From positions 3,038,001 through 3,102,000 of the forward strand of contig NC_046679.1 of assembly GCF_009870125.1 (NCBI RefSeq): a stretch of DNA of 64,000 bases, given 5' to 3'. This DNA comes from Drosophila pseudoobscura (Eukaryota; Arthropoda; Insecta; Diptera; Drosophilidae). Made by a program: the position numbers and the translations under genes. Numbering within the stretch: position 1 is the stretch's first letter; each line of letters begins with the position of its first letter. Below, in pieces: positions 48,518-59,324 of this stretch. The notes under the pieces are model-generated. The model worked only from the letters and a program-made list of their open reading frames with translations, was not told where the DNA came from and searched no databases.

Positions 48518-48535
48518 AACACTAGGTGGCGTCCT
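48516..48535 (+). promoter_or_regulatory. CTCF-like insulator motif
   Basis: CACTAGGTGGCG closely matches the CTCF binding consensus (CCACTAGRKGGCR, conserved between flies and vertebrates). It sits in noncoding DNA between the RING gene and Irk2. A match by eye only. Confidence 0.45.
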
Positions 48536-51500
48536 GTTCTAGCTATGTGCCCCATCATCGCAGTTAAGTGAGCTCCACGCTACGAAATGTGACCCAATTC
48601 CGCCATCAAGATGCGGATTTTGCAGGGGATCGACTTGTCGCTCAAATTACACGCACACAGCCCTCGGCCCCAGAGCTGATTACAGGGCCCTGGGCGTGCA
48701 ATTTGCATCAATAAAACTCTGGGGGACTGGTACGTACATACGTACGTACGAGTATCCCTCCTCTGTGGCTCCTTCTTAATGCTGCTGTAGGTCAGTTTGC
48801 ATGGTTTCCTGCCCCAATCTGCATCAAAAGCAGTTCATCTTTCTGCGGTCCGGGCCTGGCGTTGATTTGTTGCCTGCTTCTGCATTCTGGGCCTTCAATC
48901 AAGTGACGATGGGCGCAAACGAGCCGCCACACCACCGTCCCCAGGAGGCTGAAGACGGATTCCAGGGCTGCCCATCCTAACACACGCCCCAAGCGACTTT
49001 CATCTGCGCCGCGCCTTATCCGGCAGCTTTCAGCCTCAGCCTCCGCCTCCGCCCGGTACCCCTCTTATCGGATAAGAGTCGAGACGTCCGTTGATTTTGA
49101 TGGGTGTCGGAGCCACTTGACCAGCCAATAATTACTTTCTCTGCTGCGAGTGGGCAACGGCAACGACTGTTATTGATTTCTGCCGATTGCTGCTATAATT
49201 TTATTGTGCATCATTAAGATAAAGCCACGACGCACATCTGCTTGGCCATTTGCAAATTGTTTACGGACCTTTGGAAGAATCACACAAATTCCCATCCCAT
49301 CCATACCCACCCATTTCAGCCTCAGTTCAGTTCATCTCATCCGATCTCATCTCATTTTGAATCCGAAATCATTTTCACAGGCATCTCGTAAGGTACAACT
49401 TTCCAAAAGACCAAAGCCCAAAACATTATTATGTGTAAATGTGAAAGGTTCGTAGCCCTCTTTGGGAACTCGCGAAGTGAACTCTGTGGTGTGGCCACCA
49501 AATTATCTTTTTTTTTTGTTTAGGGCCTCTAGATCAAATGATGTCATATGTGAACAACTTTTCATATAAATAATAGAATCAGAAATTGCTAATGATTTGA
49601 GATAAACTTAGCAAAGTCAAGGCTATCAAATCTTCCCAGGCATATGCGTGATTATATTCCTGTTCCAACTTCTTAAGGAAACGATCAGCCTTAAAGGCTG
49701 TAATTTACGAAAACAGTCAGAATCCTCTTTATCCGGAATATGTTAAACCAACCATGAAGGATAAGCGTGCATAAGCGAACTGCCGTTTCATTAATTATTC
49801 GCACAAAAATAAAAATGCAAGAGAAAATAAATTATCAGAAATCATCAATCAATATAATTTAATCTTATAGAACGAAGTCGTAAATGTAATATTTACAAGT
49901 ATAAATTTCTGAAATTATGTTGATCTCAATAACTGATTGAACCTCGATTAATATTATTTTAATATTTTACGATGCATACATATACAGTAATGATCATTAA
50001 TAAGGTTACTGGTGAATCTGTAAATTATAGATTTACTAAAGAGCTGCTATTTGCGGAAGCTGTGGAAGGTATATATGTATGTTGGAATTTAATTTTATAG
50101 GCTACGATATTTACCGGGCTGCTATGATAATCTATGACACCCTCACTTGAGTGTTGCGTTTATGCAGGTTATATATTTCCCCCTCAAATTTAAATTTTTG
50201 TATACTGACTAATACTGAGACTAATCAACAGCATGGTCTCTCGGCCTGGTAATCGCTCTAAACTGAACCAAGACGATTCCCAATAGGCACTAAAGAGGCT
50301 TAACGAAAAAACTTCGCACTCATCAAAATGCCATTACAGCTTAAGGTTGCACTTTTCTGAGAGGCCCTTGCCCTTTTATACGGATGTTCCAATATACCAC
50401 CTTTATGCATGTACCGCTCTAAATGTCCAAGTATGTATATATATCATTGAGCAATTTCTTTTGTGTCAGTTGAAGTTCGCTAAATTAACTTCACTTCACA
50501 TCAAAAAGCAACCAAAATAATACGAGTTCAGAAAATCGCAGAGCCCGAGGAAGGAGCAGAGCAGGGAACGGGGACGAGGACGGGGACGGGGACTGCTGCT
50601 TCTCCACAGACTTCAAGTGTTATTTTCTGACAGTTCGGACGTCAACTTTAAAGTGAGATCTGTCATAAAAGAGCCTGCACCGCTTTTTATTTTGATATTT
50701 TTTTTTCGGCGTCTTCGAAGAAAGAAAACGAACTGAAAAAAAATACAGATGGGGGGGAAAAAAACAGCGAGACTTGGCAGTGCCCAAAAATGTATGCAGA
50801 TTTTTAATTAAAGCGCGTTATCAACAAAGCCACGAAACGGAAAAAATGAGCTAAAAGGAAACCGGTCGAGCCGATAGCCAATTTGGTCGGGACTTCGGTT
50901 TCAGTCTCGATCTCGATTCAGGCCTGAGCGTTTTCTTGGAGTGGCACTTCCTTAATTGGAGCAAGCATAACAACAAGTGCAAGCAAGCGCTAATTTATTA
51001 TGTTATTTAATAAATATAATTAATTAAGAAAAAGAGCAAAAGCTGCTTAAAACAGGCTTGCGGGCCGTATAAAAATTACTTAATAATTTCCATCAGAAAT
51101 AATTAATTTCAATATTATTCAAGTAGTACAACGAGGGGAGAGTAGCCCGAGTACCGAGTATGAGTCCGTGTCCGTGTCCAAGCCCGAGGGTGCAGCATCA
51201 TCATCAACTCGAGCATGTCAGCAGCAACGGCGTGTTAAGCATTATTTTGGCCCCAGTCCGGCCACCAGTTATTGTTGTTGCGACATTAAAAATGCTTATT
51301 ACTTACAGCAGAACATGCAGCACGCCCAAAGGCTATTCACAATTATACATACAACTACATACATATATGTATACTCGTAGTATAGTATGTGGCCCTCTCT
51401 GGCGTTTGGAGGCAACTTAAATCAATTGCGGCATATAGCGGCAAGGCTCTGGAACTGCAAAGAAGATCCCTGGCTCCCCTTGTTCGTTGTGCTTGAGTAA

Positions 51501-51819
51501 TTTCATTTTTTGGCGGCTTTTGTCCTTAGTGGCAAATGACTTGGAGCCCCCAGCCACAGTCACCCATGCTGCCGGGGCTTCCTGGCCAGCGTCTTATGGC
51601 ATTTTATGCTACTTATGCAGCGGCTGCTGGGCCATACGTACGAGTAAGTCCCTCCGTTGCCGGCCCAGAATGACCGTAATTAATCAATTTGGGAAAAATG
51701 GCAGCAAACACAACCCCAGAGGCAGAGGGGCAGCAGCACAGCGGTACAGATTGGTCAACGGCAACGTCCGTGTAATAACAATGAAAACAGCGTGTGTTGT
51801 GCTGACCGACTGGCCATAC

Positions 51820-51890
51820 ACTCGTACGCTCGTACTTACAAGTATTCGTACAGGCCATACTCGTACTCGTACTCGTATTCGCACTCACTG
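51820..51890. repeat. TACTCG hexanucleotide repeat
   Basis: Imperfect CGTACT/CGTATT units in tandem. The same word (TACTCGTA/TACGAGTA) is scattered singly over the whole window. Confidence 0.7.
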
Positions 51891-53667
51891 GCACTCATGC
51901 ATATCCGCACACCATAAATTATGTTCGCACAGGGTTAAGCGCATTATTTAAGCATTCATCACGCGCTCTCCACCAGTATCCACACCACTACGCATTCCCA
52001 GTACCAGTCACAGTTCCAGGTTTCAGACCCAAACCCAAGCCCAGAGCCAGTCCCAGTCCCAGTCCCAGTTCCAGTCCCGAACCGATCCTCAGACTGATGG
52101 AGTTCCCTCTTGGCCACTGTTGCCGTGTAATAATTTTTGAAATTTATGTAAACAGTGTTGATTATGGATGAGTTATGTAGCATGTTCTACCTTTTGTTTT
52201 GTTCGCACTGCTTGGGCCTGTGCCTGTGCCTGTTCCCGGGCCGCAGTTAATTTTAAGCTTGTTTTGCAGCCTCGTTTATCAGCAGCTCCTTCACTTCCTC
52301 CCGATCCCTTCGAGAAACCCACGTGAGTGATCGCACAAATTGATGTCTTTATTAGGCTATGGTCCCAGTCGACACTGGGCTGTCAAATATCGTTGCCTAA
52401 GACGAATATAGGGTGTTTCCAGGCCAATTCCCCATCTGCTCCAGTTTAGGAGCTCATGGGGCGTCTGCCTCTTTCTGTGTCAACTTCGAGGAGTATTCGA
52501 CATACTTAGCCTGACAAAGCGACCACGTTTGTGGCCCATGATTTGTTCACGTGTCTGTGGCGCACATTAAAAGCTACACGAAAAATTGTTTGGCCCAACT
52601 CGCAGATATATATATTATTTTTTGGAGGGTGGGGGGGAGTTATGACCTGCGGGTTGGAGTGGATGGAGCCATTTGGGTGGCGCCTTTTGTCTTCGAAACG
52701 TGCCACAGCCACAGCTAAGCCGAAGTCATAGCCAGAGTGCCACATGCGGCGCTCGATGCCTGCAACGTTTCATGCGCGAATAATATTTTAATTCTGTCGA
52801 TCAGCCGGGCACGTTTCGGCGAAGCCAATCACAAGAGCCAAACGGTATGGGGACATGGCTTCCACCGCCATGGAGCGACGCATGTCACTCCAACGGAGCA
52901 ACGGAGCAACGGTACAACGGAGCTGGGGGCCTGAGCCTGGGCAGGCACCGAGTAGTGGGTGCTCAAGCAGGGGCTAATGGAGCTCTTAAGCATGTGTGCT
53001 GATAAAAGCGACAAAACATTTAACAAGTAATTAAACATAAAGCTCGCCCCACGTCCGCCGCTCGGCTGCTGGCATGTTCTAGTGCTGCAGCCGCGATATA
53101 AGTGGGTTAAGGACGCAGCACAGCCAGCACTCAACACGGCAGCACCCCACTCGGCGGCACACTGCACCACAGCCACACTCCCCACCCATCCCCCGCCTTA
53201 AGCCTTTGGCAGCCAACATTCATTTCGATTTCGTTTACGCCATTTTTCTAGAGCTTTTTGTTTTTTCGCTAATTTTTTTTTCGGCTGAGTTGTAATAGAG
53301 TTGCTGAAATTTGGCATTGTATTTATGGCTAAGACATGGGGCATACCATACATCTGACCCACACCCACATTTCATTAGATTCCCGCCCAGCCCTGCCCTG
53401 CCCTGCCCTGCCCCTGTCAGCCAAAGGGGAGCGCTGCGCTGTGATAAATGTGATAATAAATATTCGAGTTGTTTCTGTGAGTGTTATAATTTAGTGTTGA
53501 TTAGTTTGCGCAAATAAGAGTTATTGATTCAATTTCAATTAAAAGGATATGAATGTTGAGCCTTAGCGCCAGATCAGATCCAATCCGATCCGTAACCGTC
53601 ATCGTCACCGTCACCGTCACCGTAACCGTAGCCGTAACCCACCGCAGTGGCAGTGGAGTGTCGCCCA

Positions 53668-53695
53668 CAAACAAAAGACTTGAGCAACGAACTTG
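53668..53695 (+). promoter_or_regulatory. Dispersed AAAGACTT motif, copy 5
   Basis: The core AAAGACTTGAGCAACGAAC fits the consensus fully, with the preceding AAAC and following TTG. It lies about 300 bp beyond the 3' end of Irk2. Confidence 0.45.
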
Positions 53696-53926
53696 TTTTT
53701 TAGGTGTGCAACATTTTTGGCACCTTTTTGCATTGATATGCCCGGATTATTAATGATGCCTAATGAGTGGGTTGGACCGCAAAGCGCTGCAACTGCAACT
53801 GGCACTGGCACTGCCACTGCCACTGAAACTGCCCCTCGTACCTCGTACGTGTACCTTGCAGCGAGAGAGAGGCAATTATGTGTCATTTGTATGGACTTCC
53901 AGGGACATGCAATTTGGACTCGAGCG

Positions 53927-53932
53927 TTTATT
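53927..53932 (-). terminator. Poly(A) signal of Irk2 (candidate)
   Basis: AATAAA on the minus strand about 70 nt beyond the stop codon of the last Irk2 exon (54001). Confidence 0.55.
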
Positions 53933-54000
53933 AACTTATTTTCGTATGGGTAAGAGCAGTTTAGCTTTGCCTTAAGTGTCGATAGAGTGGAGTGGAGCCT

Positions 54001-57000
54001 CTACAAGGGCACCGAGAGCTGCCAGCGCAGACGACGGTCCTGGGGCGACTGGTAGCCGGAACTGGAACTAGAGGGCCTCGAACGGATCGTGCGGGAAGCT
54101 GAAAGGGAACAACATTGAGTAGGCAGTACAGCTAACAGACTGATGAAACTCACATAGAACAGAGACAGAGATTACAAACTATAGCAACATAACATGGAAA
54201 TACAAGACACTGGACGTGAGCTCTAGGAAGCCTGATCGGAATGGTTGTGGGACAGCTGACGCATGGTGAAGGTGGTTTCTGCGGGACAAAACGGCGACAA
54301 CAATTTAGGGAGAACAGTTACAGGCGTATCGGCCGGCATTCTATACCTGGGGTGCGGAAGCCCTCCTGGATCTTGTAGATCTCGTTCAGCTCACGAGCAC
54401 TGCACAGGGGCGTGTCCACCTGAGTGGTCTCGTTGAAGCGACCATAGTCGATCTCATAGGCCTGCAGATCCTTGTTGTACAGCACTACAGGATCGAAACG
54501 GTGGCCCCACAGGATCTCGGTGTTGATATAACTCGATCTGGCCTGGGTGGACTGGCCCGTCGACTCCACCGTCCCCTCGAGTATGACCACAATCTCGAAC
54601 CTATCCTGCAGCATGTCAGTGGCATTCAGATTATACAGCGGCGAATTCTCGTCGATCTTGTGCTCGATGATCATGGGCCAGATGAAGAACAAATCAGAGC
54701 CCGAGTCGTCGCTGCCGATTTCCAGCTCCGTGAAGTACTGCGTCATCACCTCGCCCTCCTTGGTGCTCTTCGTGCGAATCAGCTGGGCTCTGACGCCGGC
54801 GCCGATGATGTGGGACTTCCGCATGTCACCCACCCGGAACATCAGCGACAGGCAGCCGTCGCGCTGGCAGATGACGGCCTGCTTGGAGAATAGCAGCGTC
54901 TGGGCGCGCTGCTTGGCCCGGGTCATCTTGGCAAAGACGATGCCCGCCATGAAGGCCGAGGACATCACGCCATAGATGGACTGGAAGCACATCATGAATA
55001 TGGCCTCGGGACACTCGGGAGAAGTGGTCCGCACGCCGTAGCCAATTGTGTGCTGCGTCTCAATGGAGAACAAAAAGCAGGAGGTGAAGCCATCAATGGC
55101 CGACACACAAGGCGCCCATCCAGACTCCTCTGGGAAATGCAAAATGTTGTGATAATCTCTGATTAAGATCGATGGAGGTTTCGGTTCCTTCACTCACCTT
55201 GATTGTCCGGCATGTGCAGCTCCTCCAGATCCCCGTGTGTGTAGATGATCAGCCACCAGATGAGCGCAAAGAACAACCACGAGAGTATGAAGCTCAGCGC
55301 AAAGGCTAGCAGCGTCCACCGCCACTGCCAGTCCACCATCGTTGTGTACATGTCCTGCAGAAAACGGACCCGCCTTCTCTGAAGGTGCTTCTGCACCACA
55401 TTGCAGTCACCGTTTTTGAACACGGCTCTTCTGCGCACTCGCCGCATGCTTCCAGGGCGAAAATTGCGAGATCTGTTGTGGGTAAAAGCAAAGATCGATC
55501 AAAAAATGCAACTGTTTTCCCTGACTTCACAGAGAAGGACGATTTTGGATAATACGTCAAAATAACATGCGAAAACCTGTTATCAAAAAACTATGGATAC
55601 ATTTTATTACCAAGCTTAAAAGTATGCCGCATTTACTGCTTAAGCTCCGTAGAATACATCTGAGAATACATGTAAAATTGTTCCCTGACTGAGTGGCTTG
55701 CATCAAAACTATTGGAAAACAAAATAAATTGATTTGTTCCGAAAACTACAAAAAAATGGGCATTCGACTCGGAAGTCTCTGTGTCTCTACACAAGGGTTA
55801 CATATATTATTCGTCATCAACCTAGAGCCGAAATAAATAAACACAAAATATACATAAAGTTTGCTAGTCGAAAATGGTACTTTTTCTAGTAGTTTCAACA
55901 TTAAATTTTTCCCAATTTTAGGATATTTAAGCTCAGATAAATTTCAAGTGAAGACCTCTTCCTGATCTAGAGCTTATTTTGTAGAGAATTTCAATGCCAT
56001 TTGCTAGAATTAGATGCCCAGACATCGTCTGTTTAATTTGTGTAAATTAAGTGTGCACATTTGCACTCGCTTCATTTGGACAGAGCCCGCGAGAATTGCA
56101 TCTAATTAACAATGCCAATGTCGGAAGGCGACCAGATCAGAACCAGACCCAGCACCAGACCCAGACCCAGACCCAGAGAAATCGCAGTCTATCTCCTCCG
56201 ATAACTGGCTTAATTGCAGCTCACCCACAAAGTGCCTGATTTATTGTGTCTACTTATTGCCACAAGTTGTCACTCTGCGATTTAATAGGGCTGGCAGCCC
56301 GTGCCTGTCCGCTCTGGGCAATTGCAACACCCACATGTGATGGCAACGCTCAACTGCAAATTGTATTAACCCCCCCATTGACACTCGAAGTCAAAGCCAG
56401 AGACAGAGCCGATTAATTGGCATTGTGCCGGTTGCACTAGCAGTCGTTAATCGAATTTAACGCTCGGTCAGAGGAATATATGTATGTCAGTAGTTCTGTA
56501 AGATGATTCATTATCACGCTGTCAGGCTTCTTGATTGTTTTCATTACGCTGAACCGCCAACGCAGTACCCGAAAAATCTCCAAAGCTGCCGACACTTGAT
56601 AGGCAAGGAAGTGAATGAGAGATGGGAAATGAGCCCCAGTGGGAAACCCTCAACCAAAGCGTTTAGCGAGTGACAAATGTGAGAACAAATCACCGAGATT
56701 TAGGAGAGTCAGTGTATAATTCACCCCTGGCCCTGCCCCTAAATCAAACAGAATGCAATCTGCAGTGCGGAATGTGTAACAAAAAGAGACTGTGGGCGGA
56801 ACAAGATAAATTACAACCGCAAACGGAGAGGAACACTCGGCTAATCAGCTAGACAAAACAGCCCATGAGATGCGACAACGTGACACGCAGTCATAACAGC
56901 CTAGAGGCCCAGTCCCATTGATTGTCGGCAAGTTCAAGTTGAATGTCAGACCCCTTGACGAGCTAATTACTGTCCGGAAAGACATACTCTTTAGACAATT

Positions 57001-57697
57001 ATCATAATTAGATATGCGCACCCCTTGGCCAACGAGTGGCTGGATCCTTTGAGGGCCTCGTAATAGACTCCAGCCTGGGAGGGCGTGTGCGAGATGCCCC
57101 TCATGTACTGACGCTTCCACTCTTTCATGTGGGCGAAGGTCTCCTCCTGGTCACCGCCAGCATTACCGACTATGGTCTCGGCATCGGCAGGATCGTGCAG
57201 GACCTGGACATCGCTAAGCGGCACCTGCATACTGAAAGACTGATTGACTGCTGACTGCTGACTTATGACGTTCTGACTTCGCGCAACCACACTCGACTGA
57301 AGTTCCTCGCCACACGCTTCCAGCCAGGCCAACATCAGGGCGGCCCAGAGTTGGCTGATCCAATTAGAGACCCTCTAACTAATGCTCAACTATTGACTGA
57401 GCTACTTAGACTAGGCAAATACCCGTCGGCCCCTCAAACTCAGACTCACCTGCAGCTCGGCTGGCGCTGAAATGCCTTGCCATTTGGGGCTACTCCATAG
57501 AAGCTCGCGGGGCGATTGGGCACTATGGTGATGGGATACGATTGCGGATTGCTGATCACACTGTCCAGGGAATCGGGATCGGTCTCAATGCCCCTCTTCA
57601 ACGGCTGGGTGGCCTTCTCGTTGCCATTTGTTGGTGCTGTCGCTGGAGTGGCTGTTGCTGCTGGGGCAGCCGAGTGGCTCGAGAAATTGAAGCGCAT
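54001..57697 (-). CDS. Inwardly rectifying potassium channel Irk2
   Basis: Minus-strand exons with matching phases are 57697-57450 (ATG directly after a CCCACAG acceptor, so the 5' UTR lies in an upstream exon), 55472-55198, 55129-54347, and a last exon at 54098-54001. This isoform is 467 residues. Exon two starts the conserved core and carries membrane helix 1 (about 125-155, WWLIIYTHGD). Exon three carries the pore (SIETQHTIGYG), helix 2 and the cytoplasmic domain with FRVGDMRKSHI, ILEGTVESTGQ and WGHRF. The whole is a Kir channel that sets resting potential and potassium transport at the plasma membrane. In helix 2 the position of the acidic rectification residue of Kir2 channels is Ser (GVMSSAF), suggesting weak rectification. 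Introns are 1977, 68 and 248 nt. The symbol is from recognition of the protein. Confidence 0.93.
54154..54279 (-). CDS. Alternative Irk2 C-terminal exon with own stop
   Basis: A good acceptor (TTTTGTCCCGCAG) lies 67 nt after the exon-three donor at 54346. Joined in phase it adds ETTFTMRQLSHNH and about 20 more residues, ending at TAG 54179-54181. A donor (TAT|GTGAGT) follows at 54153. The segment could therefore be a 126 nt cassette whose inclusion replaces the last 32 residues by 33 others, or a terminal exon. The product would be 468 residues. Confidence 0.55.
56140..56178. repeat. CCCAGA hexanucleotide repeat
   Basis: Imperfect CCAGAC/CCAGCA units in tandem inside the long Irk2 intron. 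Confidence 0.75.
57022..57354 (-). CDS. Possible 333 nt Irk2 cassette exon
   Basis: Within the 2 kb intron after the first coding exon there is an open stretch from an acceptor (TTGGATCAG) to a weak donor (AAGGG|GTGCGC). It is exactly 333 nt, enters at phase 2 and leaves at phase 2, so inclusion would insert 111 residues after PSC without a frame change. The peptide is not low-complexity and contains EACGEELQSSVVARSQ and HMKEWKRQYMRGISH. Weak points are the poor donor and the short pyrimidine tract. I do not know whether other flies have it. If read alone from an ATG at 57335 it ends at 56991. Confidence 0.4.
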
Positions 57698-59324
57698 CTG
57701 TGGGACGTCGGTTGGAGGAGTCGCTTGAGTTACTTTTTCAATTAAATTTATTTAAGTACGAGTATGTACGAGTACGAGTATCAGTATCTCCCCGAGTGGG
57801 CAAACAGAAACTTGTGATAAGTGCAAGGCAGGTGCGAGAAATGTCAGCTGATTCTGATCAGATTTTTGCGGATGTTGTAAGCGTAAACAAGAGATGAACG
57901 TAACAGAAATGAGAATCACTGAGCAGAAATCAGGGATTACAGTCTTTTTCCGCACTATTTACGAGATCAAACATAAGAATAGCATAACTGAATACCTTAA
58001 CTAAGCACCAAACAAATCGAATTGAAATTAGCTGGCTAGGCACGTTTCAGCTTAAATAATTTTAGCACCTTTTTATGAGCAAACGAAATGTTCAATTAAT
58101 TGACACCTTTAAGCCGATCATTTGTTCGATGTTAGATGGCCTTTTGTTATGCTAAAGACCTCCAACATTCATATCACTGTGGCCCGGTATCGATTCAACT
58201 AGAGCGACGAATCGGTCACAATCGAAACAGCTATAATTTAACGATCTCTGCAGAATGGGATTCGCTTTGTTTCAACGCCGCGCGTCTGGTCGCGAATGAG
58301 GCGAGCCCCAGAGATCACAGGGCACACAACATACAACACACTGCGGACAGAGACAACAGAAGCTGCGACCACGACCGACACCAGAAACAGCGATGACAGC
58401 AACAACGACTGCGACTGCGACTGCGACACCGAGAGAGATCCGCAAGTCAGTCCAATGGATTAAATGACGGCCGACTGCCGCTTGCCGCCGACAGCAAGAA
58501 AATTTTTCAAACTAAACAAAAGTTGTGAACAGAAAGCGGTGCTGTAAATGAGCTCGCTTACACTCACACATGTCAGACAAGAGAAGTACACAAACAGACA
58601 CAATGACACTTTTCACATTGCAGATTGGCGATGCTCACAGCCACAGATACAGATACAGATACGTTTACAGATAGAGCCGACAGATAAAACTGACGGCTGC
58701 TCTGCCACGGAATAAGTTCAATTGAAATGATTCGTAAATTGAAAACGAAGCGGAAGATAAGCGTGATAAGCTCTCCTTATCTGAATTTTAAGAGTGTGAG
58801 TGTGTCACTGAAGAGAGAAGAAATGAGGAGGCAGGCGACCTTGAGGCGCAATGTGCAGGGGGTGGCGTACACGTAATATTTAGTATGCGCTGCGCTGTTT
58901 AATATCTGTGATTGCTGCGATCGCAAACAAATGAATGAGTATAGATATATCACTCACTATGTACACCCTATTTTCTTAAGATTTTACTCCAACATCCAAG
59001 CAACTCCGTTCGATGGTCGCCTTCGAGTACAAGGTGGCGTATACGTAATGTTTGTACGAATCTCTGTTTAAACGAGATTCTTTTCCTCCGACCTTTGCCT
59101 GCATTGTGCGAATACTCGTAAATTATACAGAAGTGTACGCTCGAATATAGAGAATCACGGTGCGAACAAAAGTTATGCGTAATTAATTTTGAAAGCGTTT
59201 CACCAATTAAAATTCGACACCCAGAGCATAAATCATTGACCATTGAGCAACGTTCGACCATTGTTCTTAGCCACGTTTCAATGTTATTAGAGCACATTTA
59301 TAAAGATTTTGAATACTTTTTTGT
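57698..59324. other. Region upstream of Irk2 coding start
   Basis: No further coding exon is seen. Because the Irk2 ATG directly follows an acceptor, at least one untranslated exon and the promoter should lie here or in more distant sequence. A GC-richer part with ACTGCG repeats near 58300-58450 is a candidate. Right of about 58700 it approaches the 3' end of the kinase gene. Confidence 0.5.

Larger units (their letters stand above)
48536..54000. other. Noncoding stretch, including an AT-rich kilobase
   Basis: No gene is seen. About 49500-50520 is clearly more AT-rich than its surroundings, with no recognisable transposon ends or frame. A palindromic GTAC run is at 48731-48752 and TACTCG hexamers at 51820-51890. 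Dispersed-motif copy 5 is at 53668-53695, and a partial copy (CGTTGCCTAAG) is at 52391-52401. Confidence 0.55.
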
